Source of the DNA: Desulfobacterales bacterium
GTDB lineage: Bacteria > Desulfobacterota > Desulfobacteria > Desulfobacterales > Desulfosarcinaceae
Assembly (NCBI GenBank): GCA_016218685.1
Contig: JACRDD010000037.1
Span: 1-64,000, forward strand
DNA length: 64,000 nucleotides
Direction: 5' to 3'
Both the position numbers and the translations under genes were made by a program. Positions within the stretch are counted from its first letter, which is position 1. Each line of letters starts with the position of its first letter. This document shows positions 9,728-18,783 of this stretch, in pieces. Under the pieces are notes generated by a model. That model saw only the letters and a program-made list of their open reading frames with translations. It searched no databases and was not told the DNA's origin.

Positions 9728-10534
9728 CTAAAACAGGTCGGCGATCAGATCTTGCAGCGTCTCCTGCAGGCGGTCGTCGTCGGTGAGCGGCAGGCACAAG
9801 GCCGTCAGGCAGGCCTGGGCCGGGGCGATACCGTGCCGGATCAGTTGGGCCGCATAGATCAGCAGGCGCGTGCTGGCACCCTCGGTAAGGCCTTGTTCGC
9901 GCACATTGCGGATCTTGGCGGCCAGGGCCACCAGGCGCTCGGCCATCTCGGGGGCCACGCCGCCCTCCATGGCCACTATGCGCGCCTCGCGGTCGGCCGG
10001 CGGGTAGTCGAACTGCATGCCCACGAAGCGCTGGCGCGTGCTCTGCTTGAGATCCTTGAGCACCGACTGGTAGCCGGGATTGTAGGAGATCACCAGCATG
10101 AAATCGGGATGCGCCTTCAGCAGTTCGCCCTTTTTGTCGATACTGAGCATGCGGCGGTCGTCGGTCAGGGGGTGGATCACCACGGTGGTGTCCTTGCGCG
10201 CTTCCACGATCTCGTCCAGGTAGCAGATAGCCCCCATGCGCACGGCGCGGGTCAGCGGGCCGTCCACCCAGACGGTTTCGTCATGCTGGAGCAGGTAGCG
10301 GCCCAGCAGGTCCGAGGCAAAGAGATCCTCGTGGCAGGCCACGGTGACGATGGGGCGCTTGAGGCGCCAGGCCATGTGCTGGACAAAGCGCGTCTTGCCG
10401 CAGCCGGTGGGCCCCTTGAGCATCACCGGCAGCTTGGCCTTAAAGGCGGCCGCGAACAGCTCGATCTCGTTGGCGTTGCTCAGGTAGTAGGGTTCCTGAG
10501 TGATGGCGTAGGGTTGGGGGTCTAAGGTGTCCAT
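9728..10534 (-). CDS. MoxR-type AAA+ ATPase, NorQ/CbbQ-like
   Basis: Hexameric AAA+ ATPase expected to power its VWA partner encoded 8 nt downstream. The 268 residues match CbbQ/NirQ/NorQ length. Walker A is GPTGCGKT near residue 41 and Walker B is ICYLDEI. The N-terminal [12 protein letters not shown] and the [21 protein letters not shown] segment are characteristic of CbbQ/NorQ. The ribosome site GAGG precedes ATG 10534. Whether the substrate is a nitric oxide reductase, a Rubisco or another metalloenzyme cannot be told here. Confidence 0.9.
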   Translation of the reverse strand: MDTLDPQPYAITQEPYYLSNANEIELFAAAFKAKLPVMLKGPTGCGKTRFVQHMAWRLKRPIVTVACHEDLFASDLLGRYLLQHDETVWVDGPLTRAVRMGAICYLDEIVEARKDTTVVIHPLTDDRRMLSIDKKGELLKAHPDFMLVISYNPGYQSVLKDLKQSTRQRFVGMQFDYPPADREARIVAMEGGVAPEMAERLVALAAKIRNVREQGLTEGASTRLLIYAAQLIRHGIAPAQACLTALCLPLTDDDRLQETLQDLIADLF

Positions 10535-10575
10535 GCGCGCGTGACCTCATCTGGCCCGTTACCGGGGAGTTCTCA

Positions 10576-10603
10576 TTGACAATCCATGCCGGGCGTATAT
10601 TAT
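10576..10603 (+). promoter_or_regulatory. Putative sigma-70 promoter for the TraB-family gene
   Basis: TTGACA (10576-10581) and TATTAT (10598-10603) are separated by 16 nt. They give a start near 10610, about 80 nt before the TraB-family ATG. They lie in the divergent gap between the ATPase gene and this gene. Confidence 0.6.
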
Positions 10604-10692
10604 GGCTGGGTTTTCCCGCCATGCCACGCTTGGAAAAGCCCAGCGACGATCTGCTCGTGGCAACTTCATGAAAGAGGGCATTTATAGTATCG

Positions 10693-11862
10693 ATGGACAC
10701 TAAAAACAACCCAGATCCCATCTACCGCCTGCGCCATCAGGACAAGGAAGTCATCCTGGTGGGCACGGCCCACGTCTCCCAGCAGAGCGTGGATTTGGTC
10801 CAACAGGTCATCCAGGAAGAGAAGCCCGAGACGGTCTGCGTCGAATTGTGCGCCGGCCGCTTTCAAACCCTGCGCCAGAGCGACAACTGGCAACAGATGG
10901 ACATCATCAAGGTGATCAAGGAGAAGAAGGCCTTTTTGCTGCTCTCCAACCTGATCCTGGCCGCCTTCCAGAAACGCATCGCCGCCAAGCTTGAGGTCCG
11001 GCCCGGCCAGGAGATGATCCAGGCCATCGAAACAGCCGAAGCCATGGGCGCCGCCGTGCACCTGGCCGATCGGGACGTGCGCGTGACCCTGGCCCGTACC
11101 TGGGGCCAGATGGGCTGGTGGGCGCGCTGCAAGCTGATCTCCCAACTGGTGCTCTCGTTCGGCCAGACCGATGAGATCAAGGCCGAGGATGTGGAGGCCA
11201 TGAAACAGAAGGATATGCTGGCCGCCATCCTCGACGAGGTGGGCCAATCGCTGCCCACGGTGCGCCGGACCCTCATCGACGAACGCGATCAATACCTCAC
11301 CGAAAAGATTCGCACCGCACCGGGGCAAAAGATCGTGGCCGTGGTGGGCGCCGGACATGTGCCCGGGATATTGAAATATTGGGATCAGCCCGTGGCCCTG
11401 GCGCAACTGGAAAGCATGCCACCCAAGGGCCGCCTGGGCGAAGTGGTCAAATGGCTGGTGCCGGCCATCATCGTGGCCCTGCTGGTCTATGGCTTTTTCA
11501 TGGGCGGCAAGGAGGTGGGGCTGAATATGCTGGTGGGCTGGTCGCTGGCCACCGGTGTGCTGGCCGGCGTGGGTGCCTTGCTGGCCATGGCCCATCCGTT
11601 GACCGTGCTTTCATCGATCCTGGTGGCGCCGATTGCCGCCATCCATCCGCTGATTGCCGCCGGCTGGGTCTCGGGCCTGGTGGAGGCCTTTTCACGCAAG
11701 CCCCAGGTGCGCGATTTCGAGCGTCTGCAAGAAGATATCCAGTCCATGCGCGGCTTCTGGCACAACAAGGTGACGCGTATTCTGCTGGTGGTGGCCTTCA
11801 CCAATCTGGGCACCACCGTCGGCATCTTCGTGGCCTTTCCGTTGATGATGAAGTTGTTGTAG
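10693..11862 (+). CDS. TraB/PrgY-family membrane protein
   Basis: 389 residues. The N-terminal soluble domain carries the TraB/TIKI/PrgY signature: a GTAHVS box near residue 24, the acidic VCVELC, and VGAGHVPG near residue 220, which are the putative metal/catalytic residues of the TIKI-like fold. The C-terminal ~150 residues hold four or five hydrophobic segments (about 255-275, 282-300, 305-330, 365-385). PrgY in Enterococcus dampens a peptide pheromone and eukaryotic TIKI is a Wnt protease. The bacterial role is otherwise unknown, and a membrane-bound peptidase-like function is only an inference. A good promoter precedes it and it converges on purN. Confidence 0.88.
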   Translation: MDTKNNPDPIYRLRHQDKEVILVGTAHVSQQSVDLVQQVIQEEKPETVCVELCAGRFQTLRQSDNWQQMDIIKVIKEKKAFLLLSNLILAAFQKRIAAKLEVRPGQEMIQAIETAEAMGAAVHLADRDVRVTLARTWGQMGWWARCKLISQLVLSFGQTDEIKAEDVEAMKQKDMLAAILDEVGQSLPTVRRTLIDERDQYLTEKIRTAPGQKIVAVVGAGHVPGILKYWDQPVALAQLESMPPKGRLGEVVKWLVPAIIVALLVYGFFMGGKEVGLNMLVGWSLATGVLAGVGALLAMAHPLTVLSSILVAPIAAIHPLIAAGWVSGLVEAFSRKPQVRDFERLQEDIQSMRGFWHNKVTRILLVVAFTNLGTTVGIFVAFPLMMKLL

Positions 11863-11866
11863 CCCC

Positions 11867-12670
11867 TTACTTTTCCGGCTGGGCCACTCTTACCACCCGG
11901 CGCTGGGCGATGCGGCCGTCATCCAGGGTGTAGGTCATGGTCACCACCTGGAGGCGGTTTTCCGCGAACCATTGGATGCACTGGGGGTAGAGCTGCCACT
12001 CCAGGGCCAAGCCTTTCTTCTTAACGCTCTCCAGCGTATCGCTCTCCTCGATGACGAAACTGCGCTGACCGATGATGGGGCCCGAATCCTCCCCATAGTC
12101 GATGAAGTGCACCGTGCAGCCGCCCACCTTGCACCCATAGCGGAAGGTGTCGCCATAACCGTCCACGCCCGGGAAGGCAGGCAGCAGGGCCGGATGGATG
12201 TTCATGATGCGCGGATAGCCCGGGTCGGTATTGAAACGGTCGATAAAATAGGGGGTCAGGTTGCGCATGAAGCCGGCCAGCACCAACAGGTCGGGCCGAT
12301 ATTCGGCCATGGCCGCCAGCAGGCCGGCCTCGGCCACCATCCGGGTGGCGATGAAGAGCCGTGCTTTCTCGGCCGGCGCGGTCGGTCCGAGGAGCGACTG
12401 CTTGGCCATGATGGCCGCGATGTCGCCATCGGCCGGCAAGGTCAGGGCTTCCGGTGTCTCCTTGCAGCGCCGGATGATATCGCCATAATCCACCATAAAG
12501 GTGGGGATGCCGTGCCGCTTGGCCCGCTCCAAGCCCTTGGCCGCGGGGGTGTCCGCGCCCACGAAAACGATCCGGCCGTCGATGGTGCCGGCCTCACAGG
12601 CATCGATGATGGCCTGCAAATTGGTGCCGCCGCCGGATATCAATGCGCCGATGCGAATTTTGGATCTCAT
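11867..12670 (-). CDS. purN: Phosphoribosylglycinamide formyltransferase (PurN)
   Basis: Transfers the formyl group of 10-formyl-THF to GAR in purine synthesis. The N-terminus IGALISGGGTNLQAIIDAC is the phosphate-binding start of the family. The catalytic triad is visible: Asn and His in MNIHPALLP, and Asp in FIDYGEDSGPII. At 267 residues it exceeds the usual ~210. Most of the excess is an insertion of about 40 residues after VDYGDII that includes TLPADGDIAAIMAKQSLLG. The start at 12670 follows a GGAG site. The longer in-frame reading was rejected. Confidence 0.92.
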   Translation of the reverse strand: MRSKIRIGALISGGGTNLQAIIDACEAGTIDGRIVFVGADTPAAKGLERAKRHGIPTFMVDYGDIIRRCKETPEALTLPADGDIAAIMAKQSLLGPTAPAEKARLFIATRMVAEAGLLAAMAEYRPDLLVLAGFMRNLTPYFIDRFNTDPGYPRIMNIHPALLPAFPGVDGYGDTFRYGCKVGGCTVHFIDYGEDSGPIIGQRSFVIEESDTLESVKKKGLALEWQLYPQCIQWFAENRLQVVTMTYTLDDGRIAQRRVVRVAQPEK

Positions 12671-12856
12671 CTTCAGGCTCCTTGGAAGGGGTTCCAGCGG
12701 ATCGTGCCGCAAGTCTTGCACCATTTCAGGCAACGGCTATCAAACCCGCGGTCGGCTGTCAAAGCCTTGAGCTCGATTTAAGTTTTTATCCTCCGCGCCG
12801 ATATCTTAACCTGGGTCACGAAAGTATGTTGAAGGTTCATTCGAAACGGAAGCGTC

Positions 12857-14074
12857 ATGGATTCTTACGTCGCCCGCCAGCCCATCTTCAATCGCCGCAA
12901 ACAAATCTACGGCTATGAATTGCTGTTTCGCAACACCAATGCGGTGTACGATGCCTCCGTTGACGGCGACACGGCCACCTCCACAGTTCTAAATAACTCC
13001 TATCTCAACATCGGCATGGAGACCCTGACCTCGGGCAAGAAATCGTTTATCAACTTCACCCAGAACCTGCTGCTGAAGAAAGTTCCGCTGTTTTTGCCCA
13101 AGCAGGAAATCGTGGTCGAAATTCTCGAGAACGTGCAGCCCACGCCGGAACTGGTCGCCGCCTGCCGCGAGATGACCGAAAATGGATACATCTTTGCCCT
13201 GGACGACTTCGTCTACCTCCCGGAATTGCAGCCCCTGATCGACATGGCGCAGATCATCAAGTTCGATTTCAGGCTCAGCTCCATCGCCCAGATCCAAAGC
13301 TATCTAGAGCGCATCCAGCGGCCCAACGGGCTGCGCTTGTTGGCCGAAAAAGTCGAAACCCCCGAGGAGTTCAAGCGTGCCAAGGAGCTTGGTTTCGAGT
13401 ACTTCCAAGGCTACTTCTTCTGCAAGCCGGAAGTGATCAAAGGCAAAGAGATCAGTGGCTCCCAGTTCGTGCTGCTGCAAATCATGGCCGAGGTCAATAA
13501 AAAAGATTTCAAGATAACCGACCTGGAGCGGCTGATCGCTCCGGATGTCAGCCTCTCGTACAAACTGCTCAAGTATATTAACTCCGCTTTCTTCGCCAGG
13601 GCCCAGAGCATCGCCTCCATCCAGCAGGCCCTGGTATACATGGGGGAAGCCGAAATCCGGCGTTTCGTCTCACTGGTGGCCATGTCCGGATTGGCCAAGG
13701 ACAAGCCCGATGAATTGGTGCGGGCGGCCTGCATCCGGGGCAAGTTCTGCGAACTGCTGGCCGAATTGAACCCACAAGTTGCATCCACCTCCGTGCTTTT
13801 TACGCTGGGCATGTTCTCCCTGATCGATGCCATCATCGACCAGCCCATGGAAAAAATAATGAACGACCTGCCCCTGGATGAAAAAATCAAAAGTGCTCTG
13901 ATCCATCGCAAGGGTGAGTTGATTGGGTACCTGGGCCTGGTGGAATTTTACGAAAAAGGGCAGTGGCCCCAGGTCAGTCGCATCGCCGCGGCCCTGAACC
14001 TGCCGGAAAGCAAACTGCCTGAATTCTATCGGCAGGCCTGCCAGTGGGCCAACACCTTTACCGGGAACGAATGA
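12857..14074 (+). CDS. EAL-HDOD signalling protein
   Basis: 405 residues with an N-terminal EAL-like domain (about 1-200) and a C-terminal HDOD domain (about 205-390), the arrangement of the YuxH/CdgJ group. The EAL signature is degenerate: the region where active phosphodiesterases have E-A-L reads YGYELLFR, followed by ALDDFVY and LLAEKVETPEEF. It may therefore bind c-di-GMP or act by protein contacts rather than hydrolyse it. The HDOD half shows SYKLLKYINSAFF and IQQALVYMGEAEIRRFVSL, typical of the domain. It stands alone between purN and thioredoxin. Confidence 0.9.
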   Translation: MDSYVARQPIFNRRKQIYGYELLFRNTNAVYDASVDGDTATSTVLNNSYLNIGMETLTSGKKSFINFTQNLLLKKVPLFLPKQEIVVEILENVQPTPELVAACREMTENGYIFALDDFVYLPELQPLIDMAQIIKFDFRLSSIAQIQSYLERIQRPNGLRLLAEKVETPEEFKRAKELGFEYFQGYFFCKPEVIKGKEISGSQFVLLQIMAEVNKKDFKITDLERLIAPDVSLSYKLLKYINSAFFARAQSIASIQQALVYMGEAEIRRFVSLVAMSGLAKDKPDELVRAACIRGKFCELLAELNPQVASTSVLFTLGMFSLIDAIIDQPMEKIMNDLPLDEKIKSALIHRKGELIGYLGLVEFYEKGQWPQVSRIAAALNLPESKLPEFYRQACQWANTFTGNE

Positions 14075-14142
14075 GCTCCTGTTTCCCTGCGTTCCTAAAA
14101 AATCCCCCGGGTTTTCAATAAAATAGAATACCCACAGCGCCG

Positions 14143-14171
14143 TTGACAAGCAGGGGCGTTCATATTATTTT
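14143..14171 (+). promoter_or_regulatory. Putative sigma-70 promoter for trxA
   Basis: TTGACA (14143-14148), a 17-nt spacer and TATTTT (14166-14171) place a transcription start near 14178, about 50 nt before the thioredoxin ATG. Confidence 0.5.
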
Positions 14172-14229
14172 CTCGGACCAACTCGGAACGCCGGGCCAAA
14201 GGCGGTTCGGCAGAAAGGACGATGCAGAT

Positions 14230-14556
14230 ATGGCTAAAGGGATTGTGGACGTAAGCGACAGCAGTTTCGATGCGGAGATTTTGCAAGCCGATAAACCCGC
14301 CGTGGTGGATTTCTGGGCACCCTGGTGCGGTCCGTGCAAAGCCATCGGGCCGGTCATCGAGGATCTGGCCGGAACCTACGGCGAAAAAATCAAATTCGCC
14401 AAATGCAATGTGGACGATAATCCCATTACGCCAGGCAAATATGGCATCAAAGCCATTCCGACCCTGATTTTCTTCAAACAAGGCAAAGTGGCGGATCAAA
14501 TCACCGGCATGGTGGCCAAATCAAAACTGGAAGACTCGCTCAAAGGAATCCTTTAA
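14230..14556 (+). CDS. trxA: Thioredoxin
   Basis: Cytoplasmic dithiol oxidoreductase of 108 residues, the standard length. The active site WCGPC falls at residues 32-36, as in E. coli Trx1. The cis-proline loop is AIPTLIFFKQGK. The ATG at 14230 (MAKGIVDVSD) gives this canonical numbering; a longer in-frame reading from 14143 covers the promoter. It is followed closely by bamD, which may share the transcript. Confidence 0.96.
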   Translation: MAKGIVDVSDSSFDAEILQADKPAVVDFWAPWCGPCKAIGPVIEDLAGTYGEKIKFAKCNVDDNPITPGKYGIKAIPTLIFFKQGKVADQITGMVAKSKLEDSLKGIL

Positions 14557-14599
14557 AATAGCGTCCTGCAAATGCTTGGGCGCGCCCACGGGAATCGGA

Positions 14600-15289
14600 A
14601 TGGCTCACCGCTTTTCTTTACTGACCATCATCGCCATTGTCCTGCTGGTCCTTTCGGGTTGTGCCTGGTTCGGCAAGGATAAACCCGAAAAGCCGGCCCA
14701 GCAGCTCGTGCAAGAGGGCGTAAAAGATTACGATCGCGGCCACTACAAGGATGCCCTAGAGGCGTTCCAACAGCTCAGGGATTGGTACCCGTTCAGCAAA
14801 TACGCCATCCTGGCCGAGCTGCGGATTGCAGACGCCCATTATCATCTCGAGGAGTATCCCGAAGCCGTAACGGCCTATGAGGAGTTTGAACGGCTGCATC
14901 CCCGCAACGAAGCTATTCCCTATGTGATCTACCAGATCGGCTTATGCCACTTCGAGCAGATCGATTCCGTGGATCGAGATCAAACCTCGGCCCGCAAGGC
15001 CATGGAAACCTTTCAGCGTTTGATCCGCCAGCACCCGGACGACCCCTACGCCAAAAAAGCCGGCGCGAACCTGGTCGCCTGCATTCAGAGCCTGGCCGGA
15101 CACGAATATTATGTTGGCCAGTACTACTATAAACGCCAATACTACAAGGCAGCCCTGCATCGCTTTTGGGCGGTCATCAATCAATACCCGGACGTGGGCT
15201 ACCACAAGAAGGCCTTGGAATACATCGCCGAATGCCAGGCCTATGAGACGGTCGAGCCCAGGGTTGCCACCGCCACAGCGGGCAATTAA
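14600..15289 (+). CDS. bamD: Outer membrane assembly lipoprotein BamD
   Basis: Lipoprotein of the BAM complex that inserts beta-barrel proteins. The 229 residues begin with a signal peptide and lipobox (LVLSGC; cysteine near residue 22). TPR repeats follow across the whole protein: ALEAFQQLRDWYPFSKYA, AVTAYEEFERLHPRNEAI, and later AMETFQRLIRQHPDDPYA. These spacings and the YVGQYYYKRQYYKAAL segment are typical of BamD. ATG 14600 puts the signal peptide at the N-terminus; an upstream TTG is possible but less likely. Confidence 0.93.
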   Translation: MAHRFSLLTIIAIVLLVLSGCAWFGKDKPEKPAQQLVQEGVKDYDRGHYKDALEAFQQLRDWYPFSKYAILAELRIADAHYHLEEYPEAVTAYEEFERLHPRNEAIPYVIYQIGLCHFEQIDSVDRDQTSARKAMETFQRLIRQHPDDPYAKKAGANLVACIQSLAGHEYYVGQYYYKRQYYKAALHRFWAVINQYPDVGYHKKALEYIAECQAYETVEPRVATATAGN

Positions 15290-15393
15290 AAATCTGTTTA
15301 CAGCGCGGAAAAAAGGATGTAATAGGTCCGTTTTATTTCTGGAGATTGCCGGCGCTTGGCGCGGGATGACCGAATAGAAAGTGGAGATAACCA

Positions 15394-15585
15394 ATGGCAC
15401 AAATATGTGAGATCTGCGGCAAAAAATCCATGGTGGGCTGTAACGTGAGCCACGCTCACAATGTTTCCAAACGCTTGTTCAAGCCCAATCTGCAGAGCGT
15501 ACGCGCCATTAAGGACGGGCGTCGGCGTAAAATGATGGTCTGTACCAGTTGCATCAAGGCCGGTCTCGTGGTGAAAGCCGCCTGA
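15394..15585 (+). CDS. rpmB: 50S ribosomal protein L28
   Basis: Small subunit protein of the large ribosome, 63 residues. The sequence MAQICEICGKKSMVGCNVSH and the C-terminal MVCTSCIKAG are typical of L28. Cys-x2-Cys pairs at both ends indicate the zinc-binding form, which suggests growth with adequate zinc. A GGAGATAACCA ribosome site precedes the ATG. A tRNA-Trp gene lies 164 nt downstream. The gap holds no obvious gene. Confidence 0.97.
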   Translation: MAQICEICGKKSMVGCNVSHAHNVSKRLFKPNLQSVRAIKDGRRRKMMVCTSCIKAGLVVKAA

Positions 15586-15749
15586 GCCTGCTTAAGAGTT
15601 TTTGCCCCGGAAGATCCCGAGTCAAAGATCGATCGATGGATGGGTCGGCGTTGCATGCGCTGATCCATTTTTATTTCTGCCGCCCTTTTCAAAAACCGGT
15701 GGTTGATTATTGCGGCCGGAGCTGCTAAAGGGGTGTTCTTAATTTTTGC

Positions 15750-15825
15750 AGGCCAGTAGCTCTAATGGTAGAGCACCGGACTCCAAATCCGGGTGCTGGG
15801 GGTTCGAGTCCCTCCTGGCCTGCCA
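15750..15825 (+). tRNA. trnW: tRNA-Trp (anticodon CCA)
   Basis: A complete cloverleaf. The acceptor AGGCCAG (15750-15756) pairs with CTGGCCT (15815-15821), followed by discriminator G and an encoded CCA end. The D-stem is GCTC/GAGC, the anticodon stem CCGGA/TCCGG with loop CTCCAAA, and the T-stem GGGGG/CCCTC with loop TTCGAGT. The anticodon CCA reads UGG. Confidence 0.97.
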
Positions 15826-15950
15826 TTTTTATTTCTTGGTTTCCCCTTCTTTCTTTTCGAAAACCGCATAGCGCCGCATCGCGGCCCCAGGCACGCTTTT
15901 TCCGTCGGTAGGGTGGACCGGCAAGCACGGCGCCTTCTGGATTTACTGCA

Positions 15951-17651
15951 TCATGGTTTCTTGAAGATCTCATCCAGGGATTTGGAGAGCACGGCCACGG
16001 AGAAGGGCTTGGGCAGAAACGCCTGGGCACCGGCGTTGAGAATCTCCCGGGCCGGGCCGTCGAGGGTGAAGCCGCTGCACACGATCACCTTGAGATTGGG
16101 CAGCAACTCCATGAGCTTGGGATAGATCTGGTTGCCGCCCATGTCGGGCAGAATGACATCCAGCAGGGCAAAATCGATGGGCCCCTTGTAGGTACGGGCG
16201 ATATGCAGGGCCTCATGGCCGGACTTGGCTTCCAGGACGCGGTAGCCCAGTTTTTCCACGATGGCCCGGTTGACTTCCATCACCAGGTGCTCGTCTTCCA
16301 CGATCAGCGCGGTTCCGGTGCGCTGGGTCTGGGCCGCGATTCTCTTTTCGGCCTCTTCCCGGGCCACCAGGGCGCCGGGCAGGAAGATGGAGACGACGGC
16401 GCCGCGGCCGAGTTCGGAGTCGACGTAGACAAAGCCGCCATGTTTCTTGACGATGCCGTAAACAGCGGCCATGCCCAGGCCGCGGCCCTGGAACTTGGTG
16501 GTGAAAAAGGGCTCGAAGATGCGGGTGCGGGTACGTTCGTCCATGCCCTTGCCGGTGTCGGCGATTTGCAGCAGAACATGCCGGCCGGGTTTGAGTCCCT
16601 GATATTTGGCGCGTTCGTCGGCCGTCACGGTGGCATTGCGCAGGCTGACGGTGACGCTGCCTTTGGTCTCGATAGCTTCCGAGGCGTTGGCCAGGATGGC
16701 GGCCAGCAGCATCTGGATCTGGGTGCCGTCCACCTCGATGGGATCGGTGGCTTCATCCAGATCGGTCTTGAGCTCCACGTGGGACGAGAGGCTGTGGCTG
16801 ACCAGGCTCAGGGCCTCCTTGACGAAGCGATGGGACGAGACCACCTGGGTCTGGAACTTGCCGCCCCGGGCGTAGGCCAGCAGTTGGCTGGTCAGGTGCA
16901 CCATCTTCTGGCCGGCCTGGTTGATGGGTTCGATGAACCGCAGCAAGCGCTGGTCCACCAGTCCATCCATCTGGATCAGCTCGATGTTGCCTAGGATCAC
17001 CGCCAGGGCGTTGTTGAATTGATGGGCGATGCCGCCGGCCAGGGTGGCGATGGATTCCATCTTCTGGGCCTGCTGCAACCGCGCGGTGAGGCGTAACTGC
17101 TCTTTCTCGGCCAGCTTGCGTTCTTCTTCCAGGGCCAGGGAGCGGGCCAGGGTGCTGATGATATAGATATCCACGTCGGTGAAGGCGCGCTGGCGCGTAT
17201 CCAGGATGCATAGGGAGCCGACGGTCTTGCCTTTGCAGACCACCGGATGGCCGAGATAAGACTTGAAGCCGTGGCGCCGGATGGCGGGATCGCTCTGGGC
17301 ATAGGGCGTTTGGCCCAGGTCTTCGATGGCTACCGGTTCCTGATCGGCCTTAAAGACGGTTTCGTTGCAGACGTGTCCCTGGGAACTTCCAGCGGCCGCA
17401 TAGCCGGCCGGCAAATTGCACCCGGCCCAGCACTCCAGCGAGCCGTTACGCTCATCGCGCCGGTTGTACATGGCCGTGCTGCCTTCCAGCAGATGGCAGG
17501 CCTGTTGAACGATGATGTGGATATTCTGATCCGGGTCCGAACCCAATAAGCTGAAAATATTGCTGAGATTCTTAATCCTCTGATCGATGCGCGGCGCACG
17601 GCGCTCTTCGGGCGGAAGATTATCTTGATTTATATCCGCAGGTTGCGTCAT
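15951..17651 (-). CDS. Hybrid histidine kinase (GAF-HisKA-HATPase-receiver)
   Basis: Cytoplasmic sensor kinase of 566 residues without membrane segments. A GAF domain (about 20-180) contains CWAGCNLPAGY and VGSLCILDTRQRAF. A short coiled coil leads to the HisKA box, whose phospho-histidine lies in LAGGIAHQFNNALAV. HATPase motifs are LAAILANASEAIE (N box), QIADTGKGMD (G1) and GRGLGMAAVYGIVKKHGG (G2). A C-terminal receiver starts at ALIVEDEHLVMEV with phospho-Asp in ALLDVILPDMGG and ends FLPKPFSV. The start MTQPADINQD was preferred because a GAAGG site precedes it. The receiver would need an Hpt partner, and the free Hpt protein at 5838 is one candidate. Confidence 0.93.
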   Translation of the reverse strand: MTQPADINQDNLPPEERRAPRIDQRIKNLSNIFSLLGSDPDQNIHIIVQQACHLLEGSTAMYNRRDERNGSLECWAGCNLPAGYAAAGSSQGHVCNETVFKADQEPVAIEDLGQTPYAQSDPAIRRHGFKSYLGHPVVCKGKTVGSLCILDTRQRAFTDVDIYIISTLARSLALEEERKLAEKEQLRLTARLQQAQKMESIATLAGGIAHQFNNALAVILGNIELIQMDGLVDQRLLRFIEPINQAGQKMVHLTSQLLAYARGGKFQTQVVSSHRFVKEALSLVSHSLSSHVELKTDLDEATDPIEVDGTQIQMLLAAILANASEAIETKGSVTVSLRNATVTADERAKYQGLKPGRHVLLQIADTGKGMDERTRTRIFEPFFTTKFQGRGLGMAAVYGIVKKHGGFVYVDSELGRGAVVSIFLPGALVAREEAEKRIAAQTQRTGTALIVEDEHLVMEVNRAIVEKLGYRVLEAKSGHEALHIARTYKGPIDFALLDVILPDMGGNQIYPKLMELLPNLKVIVCSGFTLDGPAREILNAGAQAFLPKPFSVAVLSKSLDEIFKKP

Positions 17652-17758
17652 GACTTGACCTTCGCATGAATATATGAAGCAAATCCAGGAAGTCATTTCA
17701 TATCAGACATTAAAATTCAAGAAAAAAGCTCAAACGCTATCATTATAAATAACAGTAT

Positions 17759-17788
17759 ATTATCCGGTTGTTAGGGTAATTCTGTCAA
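17759..17788 (-). promoter_or_regulatory. Putative sigma-70 promoter for the hybrid kinase
   Basis: Minus-strand TTGACA (17788-17783), an 18-nt spacer and GATAAT (17764-17759) place a start near 17752, about 100 nt before the kinase ATG. The surrounding 17697-17790 is clearly more AT-rich than the coding sequence on either side. Confidence 0.55.
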
Positions 17789-17921
17789 TTTGATAGACTT
17801 GCGGCGCCGGTTCCCCATCCCGGGCGAATCGCCATCGGTTTAACCCCGCTGTTTACAGCTCTTTGTATTCGTGGCAAAAAATGTTGAGTCGCATTGAACG
17901 TCAGAAGACAGGAGAAGATGC

Positions 17922-18773
17922 ATGAAGCTGATACGCTTTGGGGCAAGGGGTGAGGAGCGGCCTGGTCTGTGGCAGGCGGACGGCGTCGTGGACCTGCGCG
18001 ACCTTTTCCCCGAGATTCCCGACATCGATGGTTCATTTTTCGAACAGGGCTGGCCTGCCCGTTTGGCCGGCTTGCAGGCCTCGGGCCGGCCGCTGCAAGC
18101 CCGCTGGGCGGCGCCCCTCACGCGGCCTTCCAAGATCATCTGCCTGGGGAAGAACTATATGGAGCACGCCAAGGAGGGCGGCTTCGAAGCGCCGCCCAGC
18201 CCCTTGATCTTCTGTAAAACCCCCAACACCCTCAACGGCCCCTTCGATCCGGTGCTGTTGCCCCAAAGTTCGGGTCAGGTGGATTGGGAGGTGGAGCTGG
18301 CGGTGGTGATCGGCAAGGCGGGCAAGCGCATTCCCAAGGAGAAGGCCCTGGCCCATGTGGCCGGCGTGACGGTGATGAACGATGTCTCCGGCCGCCAGGC
18401 GCAGTTCGCCGATTCCCAGTGGTTCCGCGGCAAATCCTTCGATACCTTCGCGCCCCTGGGGCCGGCCCTGGTGACCCTGGACGAGATCGGCGATCCGCAC
18501 AACCTGCGCCTCACGGCCAAGCTCAACGGCCAACTCATGCAGGACGGCCACACCCGCGATCTGATCTTCGATCTGCCCACGCTGATCGCCAACATCAGCG
18601 AAGACATCACGCTGTGTCCCGGCGACGTGATCTCCACGGGCACGCCGGCCGGCGTGGGTATCTTCCGCCATCCACCGATCGTCATCCAGGAGGGGGACGA
18701 GGTGGAGTGCTGGATCGAGAAGATCGGCAGCATTCGCAATCGGTTCGTCAGAAGTGTTGAAGATGGAGGCTGA
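17922..18773 (+). CDS. Fumarylacetoacetate hydrolase-family protein
   Basis: 283 residues of the FAH fold, which covers hydrolases, decarboxylases and isomerases of beta-diketone-like acids. The N-terminal ~65 residues form the usual small domain. The core starts KIICLGKNYMEHAKE. Metal ligands are apparent as Glu-x-Glu in VDWEVELAVVIGK and Asp in GVTVMNDVSGR. The mid-region QWFRGKSFDTFAPLGP and the C-terminal VISTGTPAGVGIFR are family hallmarks. Context gives no pathway, so the substrate (acylpyruvate, oxaloacetate enol or an aromatic ring-cleavage product) is unknown. It converges on the glycosyltransferase gene. Confidence 0.9.
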   Translation: MKLIRFGARGEERPGLWQADGVVDLRDLFPEIPDIDGSFFEQGWPARLAGLQASGRPLQARWAAPLTRPSKIICLGKNYMEHAKEGGFEAPPSPLIFCKTPNTLNGPFDPVLLPQSSGQVDWEVELAVVIGKAGKRIPKEKALAHVAGVTVMNDVSGRQAQFADSQWFRGKSFDTFAPLGPALVTLDEIGDPHNLRLTAKLNGQLMQDGHTRDLIFDLPTLIANISEDITLCPGDVISTGTPAGVGIFRHPPIVIQEGDEVECWIEKIGSIRNRFVRSVEDGG

Positions 18774-18783
18774 ACACCTGATG

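Noticed and set aside
8406..9731. Plus-strand open frame inside the VWA gene
   Set aside because: Gly/Gln/His-rich composition typical of an antisense shadow in GC-rich coding DNA.
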